This document shows positions 19,497-28,705 of a DNA stretch of 64,000 nt, piece after piece. The stretch is from Pigmentiphaga kullae (lineage in GTDB: Bacteria > Pseudomonadota > Gammaproteobacteria > Burkholderiales > Burkholderiaceae_B). Location of the stretch: contig NZ_SGXC01000003.1 of assembly GCF_004216695.1 (NCBI RefSeq), forward strand, positions 868,001 through 932,000. The letters run 5' to 3'. Numbering within the stretch: the first letter of the stretch is position 1; every line of letters begins with the position of its first letter. The translations under genes were made by a program, and so were the position numbers. The notes beneath the pieces are model-generated. The model did not search any database. It was given only the letters and a program-made list of their open reading frames with translations, and was not told where the DNA came from.

Positions 19497-20371
19497 GCAC
19501 CGCTTCCGCCGCGCAGGTCCAGCGGCCGCAAGGTCGACTTCAATCCGTCGTAGACCTGGCGCAGCACCGGGTTCAGCGAATCCGGACGCATCCACAGGTA
19601 GTAGCTCACGTCGGGCAGCCGGGGCAGGCCGTCCTTTTCGCCCAGCACGCGCATGTCGGGCCCCAGCAGTTCCACCGAACGGGCGGTGACGCCCAGGCCG
19701 GCCCGTATCGCCGCCTTGATCCCTATCATGTGCGGCGCGAGGTAGGCCGTGCGCCACGACATCCGCGCCGAATCGAGCGCGGTCAGCGCGATGCGGCGAT
19801 ACAGGCTGTGTTCGTCCGCGATGATCAGCGGCACCGGCTTGCCGGGTTCGAAGACGTAGTCCGCCGCGCACAACCAGACCGTGGGCGAGGTGCGCAGCAC
19901 CATGCCTTCCAGCGCCGGGTCCTCGCGCGTCGATACCGTCAGGTCCAGTTCGCCCACGCGCAGCGACTCCATCAGGAACGGGCTGCGCCCCACGTGGATT
20001 TCCATCTGCAGCCTGGGGGAGAGGCGCGCGATGTTCGCCAGCAGCGGCGGCAGGATGCTGTCCGCCACGTCCTGCGGCGAGCCCACGCGCAGCGAGCCCG
20101 TCAGCTCGCGGTCCTTCAGCGCCCGCCAGGCCTCGTCGTTGATGGCGATCATGTGCTTGGCGTAATCCAGCAGCCGGCGCCCGTGCGCCGTCAGGCGCCT
20201 GTAGCGTCCCGCCTTCTCGAACAGCGGCACGCCCGCCTGGGCTTCCAGGCGTTGCATCTGCTGGGTCAGCGCGGCCTGCGTGCGGTGCGTCTTTTCGGCG
20301 GCCGCGACGTAGGTCTCGTGCTCCGCGATCGCCACCAGGGTGCGCAACTGTGTCAGGTCGAAATTCTTCAT
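19493..20371 (-). CDS. LysR-family transcriptional regulator
   Basis: 292 residues, N-terminal HTH (LTQLRTLVAIAEHETYVAAAEKTHRTQAALTQQ is its core region) and a LysR substrate domain with GSLRVGSPQDVADSILPPLL. It is divergent from the rhodanese-TctCBA operon and is its probable regulator. A 19-bp palindrome overlaps its own start codon (20370-20388), consistent with autoregulation. Confidence 0.92.
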   Translation of the reverse strand: MKNFDLTQLRTLVAIAEHETYVAAAEKTHRTQAALTQQMQRLEAQAGVPLFEKAGRYRRLTAHGRRLLDYAKHMIAINDEAWRALKDRELTGSLRVGSPQDVADSILPPLLANIARLSPRLQMEIHVGRSPFLMESLRVGELDLTVSTREDPALEGMVLRTSPTVWLCAADYVFEPGKPVPLIIADEHSLYRRIALTALDSARMSWRTAYLAPHMIGIKAAIRAGLGVTARSVELLGPDMRVLGEKDGLPRLPDVSYYLWMRPDSLNPVLRQVYDGLKSTLRPLDLRGGSGA

Positions 20372-20388
20372 ATAAGAGATTCTTATAT
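20370..20388. promoter_or_regulatory. Palindromic LysR-type operator at the lysR start codon
   Basis: ATATAAGA-GAT-TCTTATAT: perfect 8-bp arms with a 3-nt spacer, carrying the T-N11-A pattern of LysR-type boxes. It covers the first bases of the lysR gene and faces the rhodanese operon 149 bp away, in an A/T-rich patch of an otherwise G/C-rich region. Confidence 0.55.
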
Positions 20389-20536
20389 TTTAGGGGTCGA
20401 TTTCTAAATTGTGCTGGGAGGTTCCGCTACATAGACTGTGGATCGGCCAATGAAATTATAAGTTTCCACGATAGTTTTATCGATGTCACTCCAGGCCGGA
20501 AGCGATGGCGACCGGCTTCATCCACAGATACCTCCC

Positions 20537-22114
20537 ATGAGCAAAACCATCACCGCAGGGCAAGCGAAACAATGGCTGGACGAAGGCGGCGAGATCGCCT
20601 TCCTGGACGTGCGAGAGCATGGGCAGTACGGCGAAGAGCATCCCTTCTTCGTCGTGTCTGTCCCCTACAGCAGGCTGGAGCTGGACGCCGAGCGCCTGGT
20701 GCCGCGCAAGCGCGTGTCCGTCGTGCTGCTGGACGAGGGCGATGGCGTGGCCGAACGCGCGGCCGCGCGGCTCGAAGCGCTGGGCTACGGCCAGGTGCAC
20801 GTGCTGCGGGGCGGCGTGGCAGCCTGGAAGGCGGAGGGCTACGGGATGTTCCAGGGCGTGCACCTGCCGTCCAAGACCTTCGGCGAACTGGTCGAGCATG
20901 CGTATCACACGCCCCGTCTCCAGGCGCAGGAACTGGCCGCCATGCAGGCACGGGGGGAGGCGGTGGTGGTCCTGGACGGCCGCCCGGTGGACGAGTTCCG
21001 CAAGATGAACATCCCGGGCGCGGTCTGCTGCCCCAACGGCGAGCTGGCGCTGCGCATCCACGCGCTGGTGCCGGACGACGCCACGCCCGTGGTGGTCAAT
21101 TGCGCCGGCCGCACTCGCAGCATCATCGGCGCGCAGACCTTGATCAACATCGGCATCCCGAATCCCGTCTACGCGCTGGAGAACGGCACGCAGGGCTGGT
21201 ACCTGAACGACCTGGCGCTGGAGCACGGCAACGACCGGCGCTATCCGCAGGTGGACGCGGCGGCGCCGGCCTTGCAGGCGCGACGCGACAAGGCACGCGA
21301 ACTTGCCGGCCGGCACGGCGTCGGCGACGTCGACGCGGCGACGCTGGCCGGCTGGATGCGCCAGGAGGACCGCACCACCTTCCTGCTGGACGTGCGCACG
21401 GGCGAGGAGTTCGCCGCCGGCACGCTGCCCGGCGCGCAGCACGCGCCGGGCGGACAGCTCCTGCAGGGCACGGACCTGTACGTGGGAGTCAAGGGCGCCC
21501 GCCTGGTGGTGGCGGACGACGACGGCATCCGCGCCCGGGTGGTGGCGAGCTGGCTGGCCCAGATGGGGCGTGAGATCCACGTGCTGCCCGCGGAGGAATG
21601 GGCCCGGGCGCGCGCGGAGCTGCCGGCGCCGGTGCCGGCCACCGCCGTGCCCGGCCTGCCGGTGATCGAGCCCGCGGAACTGGCCGGCCTGATGGCCGCG
21701 GGCGCGGTGCAGATCCTGGACGTCCGCGCCAGCATGGCTTATCGCCAGGCGCACATCGCGGGCGCGCGCTGGGCCATCCGGCCGCGCATGGCGGGCCAGG
21801 CGCAGGCGGGCGGGCTGGTGTTCGTGGCGACCAGCGCCGAATTGGCCGCGCTGGCCGCGAGCGAGCTGCCGGACGAGATCCGCGCCGGCGCGCGCGTGCT
21901 GGTCGCGCCCGTCGCGCGGTGGCGGGAGGCGGGGCTGGCCATCGAGGCCACGCCCGATACGCCGGCCGATGCGGACTGCATCGATTTTCTGTTTTTCGTC
22001 CACGACAGGCACGACGGCAACAAGGAGGCCGCCCGGCGCTATCTCGCCTGGGAAACGGGCCTGATCGGACAACTCGACGCAAGAGAGCGGGGCGCATATC
22101 GCATCTCGCCATGA
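20537..22114 (+). CDS. Four-domain rhodanese-like protein with one catalytic cysteine
   Basis: A predicted cytoplasmic sulfurtransferase-like protein of 525 residues with no signal peptide. Four rhodanese folds are visible: about 5-110 (FLDVREHGQYG), 125-230 (VLDGRPVDEFRKMNIPGA), 265-360 (LLDVRTGEEFAAGTLPGA) and 375-470 (ILDVRASMAYRQAHIAGA). Only the second has an active-site loop with cysteine, NCAGRTRS with Cys189. The equivalent loops in the others read LLDEGDG, VADDDG and VATSAE, so they cannot carry a persulfide. It begins the operon with TctCBA (17 bp upstream of tctC), linking a sulfur-transfer enzyme to a carboxylate transporter. Start MSKTITAG was chosen because upstream codons do not belong to the fold. 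Confidence 0.87.
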   Translation: MSKTITAGQAKQWLDEGGEIAFLDVREHGQYGEEHPFFVVSVPYSRLELDAERLVPRKRVSVVLLDEGDGVAERAAARLEALGYGQVHVLRGGVAAWKAEGYGMFQGVHLPSKTFGELVEHAYHTPRLQAQELAAMQARGEAVVVLDGRPVDEFRKMNIPGAVCCPNGELALRIHALVPDDATPVVVNCAGRTRSIIGAQTLINIGIPNPVYALENGTQGWYLNDLALEHGNDRRYPQVDAAAPALQARRDKARELAGRHGVGDVDAATLAGWMRQEDRTTFLLDVRTGEEFAAGTLPGAQHAPGGQLLQGTDLYVGVKGARLVVADDDGIRARVVASWLAQMGREIHVLPAEEWARARAELPAPVPATAVPGLPVIEPAELAGLMAAGAVQILDVRASMAYRQAHIAGARWAIRPRMAGQAQAGGLVFVATSAELAALAASELPDEIRAGARVLVAPVARWREAGLAIEATPDTPADADCIDFLFFVHDRHDGNKEAARRYLAWETGLIGQLDARERGAYRISP

Positions 22115-22131
22115 AACCTGAGGAGGAAAGC

Positions 22132-23136
22132 ATGAAGACCAAGAACACGAAGCGGGGTGACAGGGCGTCGACGTCCGGCCTGGTTCTGGCCGCCGCGTTG
22201 GCCGCGGCCTGGGCGGGCCCCGGGCAGGCGGCCGATGCGGGCGCGTTCCCGGCCAAGACGGTCCGGATGGTGGTGCCGGTATCGGCCGGCGGCAGCACCG
22301 ACAAGATCGCCCGCCTGCTGGCGGAAAAATTGAATGCCAAGTGGGGCCAGGCCGTGGTGGTGGAGAACGTCACCGGGGCCGGCGGTTCGATCGGGGCGGC
22401 GCAGGTGGCCAAGGCGGCGCCCGATGGCTATACCCTGCTGCTGCACAGCGACGCCGTGGTGCTGAACACCGCGCTGCTCAAGAAGCCGCCCTATACGCTC
22501 AAGGATTTTTCCGGCGTGGTGCGCGCCATCGCCAATCCGCAGATCCTGGTGGTCCGGCCCACGCTGGGCGTCAAGACCTTCCAGCAATACCTGGCGCTGG
22601 CGAAGAAGTCTCCGGGCCAGGTGACGGTGGGCCTGCCGACCAGCGGCGGCATCGCCCACATCGCGCACGAGATGATCCAGGCGCAGACCGGCATCGACGT
22701 CAACTACATTCCCTATCCCGGGGGCGGTCCGGCCGCGGTCGACGTCATGGGCGGGCACATCGACGCCACCATGATCACCATGGCAGCCGTCACCGAGTTC
22801 ATCAAGGCCGGACGTCTCGTGCCGCTGGCCGTCACGACCTCCTACCGTTCCGCCGCGCTGCCCGACGTGCCCACCGTGGCGGAATCCGGCGTGCCCGGCT
22901 TCGACGTCGAGTCCTGGCAGGGCATCCTGGCGCCGGCCAGGACGCCTGCGGCCGTGGTCGAGAAGATCAACCGCGACGTGATGGAGATCCTGCGCCAGCC
23001 CGACATCAAGGCACAGGTCGAGAGCATGGGATACGGCGTCGCGGGCGGCACGCCGGCCGAGTTCGACAAGTCGCTGCGCCAGGACCTGGAGCGCTATTCC
23101 AAGGTCATCAAGGACGCGCGCATCACCCTGCAGTAA
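22132..23136 (+). CDS. tctC: Tripartite tricarboxylate transporter solute-binding protein
   Basis: Periplasmic receptor of 334 residues. Signal peptide to about residue 34 (cleavage near GQAADA), then FPAKTVRMVVPVSAGGSTDKIA, VVENVTGAGGSIGAAQ and ALPDVPTVAESGVPGFDVES, the Bug family landmarks. GAGGAGG precedes the ATG. It is followed by tctB and tctA, so unlike the other three Bug genes in this window it has its own membrane partners. The ligand is unknown; the rhodanese upstream suggests a sulfur-containing carboxylate (inference). Confidence 0.94.
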   Translation: MKTKNTKRGDRASTSGLVLAAALAAAWAGPGQAADAGAFPAKTVRMVVPVSAGGSTDKIARLLAEKLNAKWGQAVVVENVTGAGGSIGAAQVAKAAPDGYTLLLHSDAVVLNTALLKKPPYTLKDFSGVVRAIANPQILVVRPTLGVKTFQQYLALAKKSPGQVTVGLPTSGGIAHIAHEMIQAQTGIDVNYIPYPGGGPAAVDVMGGHIDATMITMAAVTEFIKAGRLVPLAVTTSYRSAALPDVPTVAESGVPGFDVESWQGILAPARTPAAVVEKINRDVMEILRQPDIKAQVESMGYGVAGGTPAEFDKSLRQDLERYSKVIKDARITLQ

Positions 23137-23191
23137 CCGGGGCGCGGGCCATCGTGCCCGCGGCACCGACCGACAAGACCAAGAGGGGACC

Positions 23192-23650
23192 ATGTATCCG
23201 CGTAGTGAAAAAAGGCTGGCCACGGGCCTGCTGTATCTATTGCTCGGGGCCGGTACGGCGCTGCTCGCCTCGGGCTATCCCATGGGCACGCCCGCGCGCA
23301 TCGGGCCCGGCTATTTCCCGTTCTGGCTGGGGCTCCTGCTTGCGGCTCTGGGCCTGTCCATCACCGTGCGGGCGTACGCGGCGCGGGCGCCGCGGGAAAA
23401 GCTGGAGCGCTGGGACTTCAAGTCGCTGTCCTGGATGACCGGGTCGGTGGTGCTGTTCGGCGTCATGCTCAAGCCCCTGGGACTGGTGCTGGCGATCGCC
23501 ACGCTGGTCGTCGTCGCCAGTCGCGCCAGCCATGAATTCACGTGGCGCGGCGCGCTGGCCAACGCGGCCGTGATGGTGGCGCTGATCGTCGGCGCGTTCG
23601 TCTACGGGCTGGGGTTGCCGTTCAGCCTGTGGCCCGCTTTCCTGGACTGA
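23192..23650 (+). CDS. tctB: Tripartite tricarboxylate transporter small membrane subunit TctB
   Basis: 152 residues with four predicted transmembrane helices (LATGLLYLLLGAGTALLAS, FPFWLGLLLAALGLSITV, the GSVVLFGVMLKPLGLVLAIA block, and NAAVMVALIVGAFVYGLG). This is the TctB topology; the GPGYFPFWLG motif is typical. It starts 55 bp after tctC and 10 bp before tctA. Confidence 0.93.
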   Translation: MYPRSEKRLATGLLYLLLGAGTALLASGYPMGTPARIGPGYFPFWLGLLLAALGLSITVRAYAARAPREKLERWDFKSLSWMTGSVVLFGVMLKPLGLVLAIATLVVVASRASHEFTWRGALANAAVMVALIVGAFVYGLGLPFSLWPAFLD

Positions 23651-23660
23651 GGAGCGCTGA

Positions 23661-25172
23661 ATGGAATTGCTGGACCATCTGGCGCTGGGCTTCGCCACCG
23701 CGCTTTCATGGCAGAACCTCGCCTATGCCTTCACGGGCTGCCTGCTGGGCACCCTGATCGGCGTCCTGCCGGGCCTGGGGCCGGTGCCGACCATCGCGAT
23801 GCTGCTGCCCATCACCTACGCGCTGCCGCCCACGTCGGCGCTCATCATGCTCGCCAGCATCTACTACGGCGCGCAATACGGCGGGTCGACCACCGCGATC
23901 CTGGTGAAGCTGCCGGGCGAGTCGTCGTCGGCCGTCACGCTGATAGACGGCCACGCCATGGCCACGCAGGGCAGGGCGGGACCGGCCCTCGCCACCGCCG
24001 CCATCGCGTCCTTCTTCGCCGGCTGCGTCGGCGTGCTGCTGCTGGCCGCGTTCGCCGCGCCGCTGGCCGAGATGGCGTTCAAGTTCGGGCCGGCGGAGTA
24101 TTTCTCGCTCATGCTGCTGGGGTTGGTCGGCGCGGTGGCGCTGTCTTCCGAGTCGCTGGACGTGTCGCTGGGCATGATCGCCATCGGCATCATCCTCGGT
24201 CTGGTCGGGACCGACGTGAACAGCGGCACGGTGCGGCTGGCCTTCGAGATTCCACAGCTGATGGAAGGCATCGAGTTCACCTGCCTGGCCATGGGCCTGT
24301 TCGGCGTGGCCGAGATCGTGGCGAACCTGGAGATGCAGAAGACCACCGGGACGACGGCCGTGGCGCCCATCGCCAGCCTGATGCCCACCCGGGAGGATGT
24401 CCGGCGGATGGCGCCTTCCATCGTCCGGGGCACCGCGCTTGGGTCGGCGCTCGGCATCCTGCCGGGCGCGGGCGTGACCATCTCCGCCTTCTCGGCCTAC
24501 ACGCTGGAGAAGAAGCTGTCGGCGCGGTCGGCGCAAATGGGGCATGGCGCCATCGAAGGCGTCGCCGCGCCCGAGGCCGCCAACAACGCCGCCGCGCAGA
24601 CCAACTTCATCCCGCTGCTGACGCTGGGCGTTCCCGGCAGCGCCGTCATGGCGCTGATGCTGGGCGCGATGACCATCCACAACATCCAGCCGGGGCCGCA
24701 GGTCATGACCAGCCACCCCGCGCTGTTCTGGGGACTGATCGCCTCGATGTGGATCGGCAACCTGATCCTGGTGGTCCTGAACCTGCCGCTGATCGGGCTG
24801 TGGGTGCGCCTGCTCAAGGTGCCGTACCGCCTGCTGTATCCGGCCATCCTGGTGTTCTGCTGCGTTGGCGTCTATTCGATCCAGAACTCGGTGGCGGACG
24901 TGTTCCTGATCGCCGGCTTCGGCGTGGCCGGCTACCTGTTCGGCAAGCTGTCGATCTCGCCGGTACCGCTGCTGCTGGGCTTCGTGCTGGGGCCGATGAT
25001 GGAAACGAGCTTCCGGCGCACGCTCATGGTGGCGCGCGGCGATTTCTCGGTGTTCGTCACGCGGCCCATCTCGCTGGGGCTGCTGATCGCCACGGCGCTG
25101 CTGATCGTGCTGGCGCTTGCGCCGGCCATCCGGCGCAAGCGGGCCGTGGTGCTGGCCGAGGCGCAAGCCTAG
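23661..25172 (+). CDS. tctA: Tripartite tricarboxylate transporter large permease TctA
   Basis: Ion-coupled permease of 503 residues with about 12 transmembrane helices. The N-terminal motif GVLPGLGPVPTIAMLLP and the internal repeat LGILPGAGVTISAF are the signature paired sequences of TctA; YYGAQYGGSTTAILVKLPGE is also typical. It forms the transporter with the TctB and TctC encoded just upstream. It may also serve orphan binding proteins in this genome. Confidence 0.95.
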   Translation: MELLDHLALGFATALSWQNLAYAFTGCLLGTLIGVLPGLGPVPTIAMLLPITYALPPTSALIMLASIYYGAQYGGSTTAILVKLPGESSSAVTLIDGHAMATQGRAGPALATAAIASFFAGCVGVLLLAAFAAPLAEMAFKFGPAEYFSLMLLGLVGAVALSSESLDVSLGMIAIGIILGLVGTDVNSGTVRLAFEIPQLMEGIEFTCLAMGLFGVAEIVANLEMQKTTGTTAVAPIASLMPTREDVRRMAPSIVRGTALGSALGILPGAGVTISAFSAYTLEKKLSARSAQMGHGAIEGVAAPEAANNAAAQTNFIPLLTLGVPGSAVMALMLGAMTIHNIQPGPQVMTSHPALFWGLIASMWIGNLILVVLNLPLIGLWVRLLKVPYRLLYPAILVFCCVGVYSIQNSVADVFLIAGFGVAGYLFGKLSISPVPLLLGFVLGPMMETSFRRTLMVARGDFSVFVTRPISLGLLIATALLIVLALAPAIRRKRAVVLAEAQA

Positions 25173-25262
25173 CGTTGCTGGCATGGAGGCGGGGCCCGCC
25201 GATTCGATCGCGCGGGCCGGTGCCTCTACAATGGCTGGGCGCCAGCCAGGAAGCCTGCCATC

Positions 25263-25856
25263 ATGCCTCTACCGGAACCCTCCGCCCGCCGCTCCGTCCA
25301 TCACCGCGTCATCGACATGCAGACCTACGCCCGCGAAGACGGTCTGTACGACGTGGAAGCCCGGCTGGTCGACCGCAAGCCCTTTCCCTTCCAACTCATG
25401 AGTTCGGACGACCCGCTGCCCGCGGGAGAAGCGCTCCACGACCTGTGGATACGCCTGACGGTGGACGACGCGTATGTGATCCGGGACATCGTGGCGGCGT
25501 CGGATTCGACGCCCTGGCCGCTATGCAAGGAAGCCACGGACACGCTGCGCGTGCTGGTCGGCGAGCGCATCGCCCGGGGCTGGACGGCCATGGTCAAGGA
25601 CCGGTTGCGAGGCGCGGCCAGCTGTACCCACTTGATGGAAATGCTGGTGCCGATGGCCACCACGGCCTTGCAGGGCATACGCGGATTGCAGCGCGACACG
25701 CCCCTGCTGATGGGCGAGGAGCGGGCGCGGGAGAAGATCGATTCCTGTTTCGCCTACGGCCGCGATCGGGAAGTGGTGAAAATGCTGTGGCCGCGGCATG
25801 CGGCCGGGAGGCCCGACGGCGACGGGCCTCCCGAGGGTACGCGGACTACGGTTTGA
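25263..25856 (+). CDS. DUF2889 family protein
   Basis: A 197-residue soluble protein of unknown function. The family pattern is visible: RSVHHRVIDMQTYAREDGLYDVEARLVD (start of domain), DLWIRLTVDDAYVIRDIVAASD and ASCTHLMEMLVPMATTALQ, with conserved Cys and His. Its stop lies 10 bp inside the 3' end of the convergent peptidase gene. Neighbours give no clear functional hint. Confidence 0.8.
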   Translation: MPLPEPSARRSVHHRVIDMQTYAREDGLYDVEARLVDRKPFPFQLMSSDDPLPAGEALHDLWIRLTVDDAYVIRDIVAASDSTPWPLCKEATDTLRVLVGERIARGWTAMVKDRLRGAASCTHLMEMLVPMATTALQGIRGLQRDTPLLMGEERAREKIDSCFAYGRDREVVKMLWPRHAAGRPDGDGPPEGTRTTV

Positions 25857-28629
25857 ACGTCCCCGCCACCGCGGTGCTGAAGTCTTCGGGCTTGAAGTAC
25901 TTGCGCAGCGCCGCGTTGACCTGTTCGGCGGTCAGCGCTTTGAGCTTGCGGTCGGATTCGGCCGCGAAGGCGAAGGTGCGGTCCAGGTCCAGGTAGTCCG
26001 ACCAGGCTCCCACCAGCCGCCGGTCCTGCGCGCGGGCCAGGTGGCGCAGGTTCATCAGCGAATCGATGCCGTCCTTGACCTCCGCCGCGGTGAAGCCCTC
26101 GCGCAGCACGCGCTCGGATTCCTCCTTGATGGCCGTCTCCAGCCGCGCCCGGTTGCTGGGCGCGTAGATGGCGTACAGCGTCCACTGGCCCGAGGGCTCG
26201 TAGGACGAGGCCGACAGCTGGCTGCGCACGTTGTACGACAGGCCTTCGCGTTCGCGCACCCGCATCCACAGCCGCGAGGTCTCGGAACTGCCCAGCAGGT
26301 AGTTCGCCAGCATGGCCGCCGGATAGTCCGCATCGGTGTCCTGCAGCTTGATCGGCAGGGTCGACAGGTAGAAGGCGTTGGCCTTGTCGGGCAGCGAGAC
26401 GTCGAAACGCTTGGCCGGCACCGCATGGTACGGGTCGTCCACGCGGGTATAGGTCGGCGCCTGCTTCCAGCCTTGCAGGCCCTTGCTCAGGGACTGCTCG
26501 ACCGCGGCGGGGTCGAAGTCGCCCACGGCGGCCAGCCGTACGCGGCCCGCGCCGTAGAAGCGGTCATGGAACTGCACCAGCGCGTCGCGCGTCAGCGCCT
26601 TGTAGGCGGCTTCCTGTTCGTCGAAGCTCGGGGTGTAGCGCAGGTCGTCGGCCGGCCACGGATTGTCGTGCCGAGCCAGGGTCTGCTGCGCGACCGCCGT
26701 GGGCTCCTGGCGGGCGCTTTGCACCGAGGCCAGGCCGCGGCGGCGGTATTCGTCCAGCTGGTCCTCGGGGAAGCTGGCGTTGCGCAGCACGTCCAGCACC
26801 AGTTCCAGCGTGGCGGGCAGGTTGTCGCGGGTGGTCGAGATGTCGACCACCGCGCTGGTGCCGCTGCCGCCGAAGCCGACGTCCGCCCGCAGGGCATCGA
26901 AGCGGTCCTCGATCTGCTGGCGCGTCATCGTGGCGGTGCCGTTGTCGAGCAGGGCGCCCACGGCGCGCGAGACCTCGCGCTGGCCGCGCAGCGTCTCGGC
27001 ATCGCCGAACTGCACCACCAGGCGGGCGTTGACCAGGTGGCCGCGGGTCGACTTGGGCAGCAGCGCCAGCTTGACCGGCCCGTTGGGCAGATCCAGCGTC
27101 TTGCGCTGGGTGCGAGCGTCGATGTTGGCCGGCGTGGCGTCGAAGGCCTCGGCCTGCACGAAGTCGGTGTCGCCCTTGTAGCCCTTCAACTCGGCCTGCA
27201 GGTCCAGGGGCTGCGGCGCGGGCGCGCGCTGGGGGCCGTCGGTCGGGATGTAGGTGCCCAGCGTGCGGTTCGATTGCAGCAGGTAGCTTTCCGCCACGCG
27301 CTGCACGTCGGCCAGCTTCAGGTCGCGGACGCGGTCGCGGGTCACGAAGAACAGGCGCCAGTCGCCCTGGGCAATGCTTTCGGACAGCGACACGCCCACC
27401 TTCTGCGGATCGCTGTAGGCCATGTCCCAGTCCTTGAGCCAGCGGGTGCGCGCGCGCTCCAGCTCTTCGCTGGTGATCGGCTGCGCCTTGATGGACTCGA
27501 TGGTCTCCAGCATCTTGTCGCGCGCGGCATCCAGACTGGCGCCGGGCTGCAGCTGGGCGCCCATCATGATCATGCCCGGATCGTACATGCCGAAGGTGAA
27601 GCCGAAGGTGGAGGCGGCCAGCTTGGTTTCCACCAGCGACTTGTACAACCGGCCCGAGGGCGCGTCGCCCAGGATGCTGGCCAGCATTTCCATGGCAGCG
27701 GAATCGGCCGCGCCGCCCTGCGGCGTGTGGTACATGGCGGCGACCATGGGCGAACCGCCGGCGCGGCGCAGCGTGACGCTACGCTCGCCGTCCTGGACCG
27801 GTTCCTCGGTGTACAGGCGCGGCAGGGTGCGCTTGGGCTTGGGAATCTTGCCGAAGGTGCGGGCGATGACCGCCAGCGTCTTGGCCTCGTCGAACTGGCC
27901 CGAGACGATCAGCACGGCGTTGTCCGGCTGGTAGTAAGTGCGGTAGAAGGCCTGCAGGCGGCCGATGTCGACGTTCTCGACGTCCGAGCGCGCGCCTATG
28001 GTGGTCTTGCCGTAGTTGTGCCACTGGTAGGCCGTGGCCATCATCTTGCTCATCAGCACGCGGAACGGGTTGTTCTCGCCGCTTTCCATCTCGTTGCGCA
28101 CCACGGTCATTTCCGAGTCCAGGTCCTTGCGCGCGATCAGCGAGTTGACCATGGCGTCGGCCTGCCAGCCCAGGTACCAGTCCAGGTTGGCCTCGTTGGC
28201 GGCGAAGCTGGCGAAATAGTTCGTGCGGTCGGTCCAGGTGCTGCCGTTGGCCTGCAGGCCGCGGCGCGAGAACTCGGCCAGCGCGTTGCGCATCGTGGGC
28301 GTGCCCTTGAACAGCATGTGTTCCAGCAGGTGCGCCATGCCGGTCTCGCCGTAGTTCTCCTGGCGGGAGCCCACGAGATAGGTCATGTTGACGGTGGTGG
28401 TCGGCTTGGACTGGTCGGGCGCAAGCAGGATGCGCAAGCCGTTGTTCAGCCGGTATTCGTTGATGCCTTCGACCGAGGTGAGCTTCTGCACGCCGGCAGG
28501 GACGGCTACCTGCGTCTGGGCCTGGGCGGCATGGGTGGCCGGCGGCAGCAGGGTGGCCGCGGACAGGGCCACGCAGGCGAAGGCCCGGCCCAGGAGACCG
28601 GAGCGGTTGGCGGTGAGCGATGATGGCAT
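25846..28629 (-). CDS. M16-family (insulinase-like) zinc metallopeptidase
   Basis: A double-length M16 peptidase, 927 residues from MPSSLTANRSG, exported by a signal peptide (hydrophobic LLGRAFACVALSAATLLPP, cleavage after THAA). The inverted zinc motif HLLEH (H100, E103, H104) sits in the first half, with the downstream Glu in NEANLDWYL. The second half lacks the motif and is the usual inactive partner domain. A TTG 17 codons upstream has no better ribosome-binding site. Probable periplasmic peptide degradation. It is convergent and slightly overlapping with the DUF2889 gene. Confidence 0.9.
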   Translation of the reverse strand: MPSSLTANRSGLLGRAFACVALSAATLLPPATHAAQAQTQVAVPAGVQKLTSVEGINEYRLNNGLRILLAPDQSKPTTTVNMTYLVGSRQENYGETGMAHLLEHMLFKGTPTMRNALAEFSRRGLQANGSTWTDRTNYFASFAANEANLDWYLGWQADAMVNSLIARKDLDSEMTVVRNEMESGENNPFRVLMSKMMATAYQWHNYGKTTIGARSDVENVDIGRLQAFYRTYYQPDNAVLIVSGQFDEAKTLAVIARTFGKIPKPKRTLPRLYTEEPVQDGERSVTLRRAGGSPMVAAMYHTPQGGAADSAAMEMLASILGDAPSGRLYKSLVETKLAASTFGFTFGMYDPGMIMMGAQLQPGASLDAARDKMLETIESIKAQPITSEELERARTRWLKDWDMAYSDPQKVGVSLSESIAQGDWRLFFVTRDRVRDLKLADVQRVAESYLLQSNRTLGTYIPTDGPQRAPAPQPLDLQAELKGYKGDTDFVQAEAFDATPANIDARTQRKTLDLPNGPVKLALLPKSTRGHLVNARLVVQFGDAETLRGQREVSRAVGALLDNGTATMTRQQIEDRFDALRADVGFGGSGTSAVVDISTTRDNLPATLELVLDVLRNASFPEDQLDEYRRRGLASVQSARQEPTAVAQQTLARHDNPWPADDLRYTPSFDEQEAAYKALTRDALVQFHDRFYGAGRVRLAAVGDFDPAAVEQSLSKGLQGWKQAPTYTRVDDPYHAVPAKRFDVSLPDKANAFYLSTLPIKLQDTDADYPAAMLANYLLGSSETSRLWMRVREREGLSYNVRSQLSASSYEPSGQWTLYAIYAPSNRARLETAIKEESERVLREGFTAAEVKDGIDSLMNLRHLARAQDRRLVGAWSDYLDLDRTFAFAAESDRKLKALTAEQVNAALRKYFKPEDFSTAVAGTFKP

Positions 28630-28705
28630 GGGCGGACTCGAACCGTTCAGGAAGTGGATTGGAGTGCCGGGCCGCGACAACGTTCCCGCCGCGCGGCCCG
28701 GGGTA

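Noticed and set aside
25798-28623. Long plus-strand open frame of about 940 codons opposite the M16 peptidase
   Set aside because: Shadow of the peptidase gene; Arg/Gln/Gly/Val-rich with no domain pattern.
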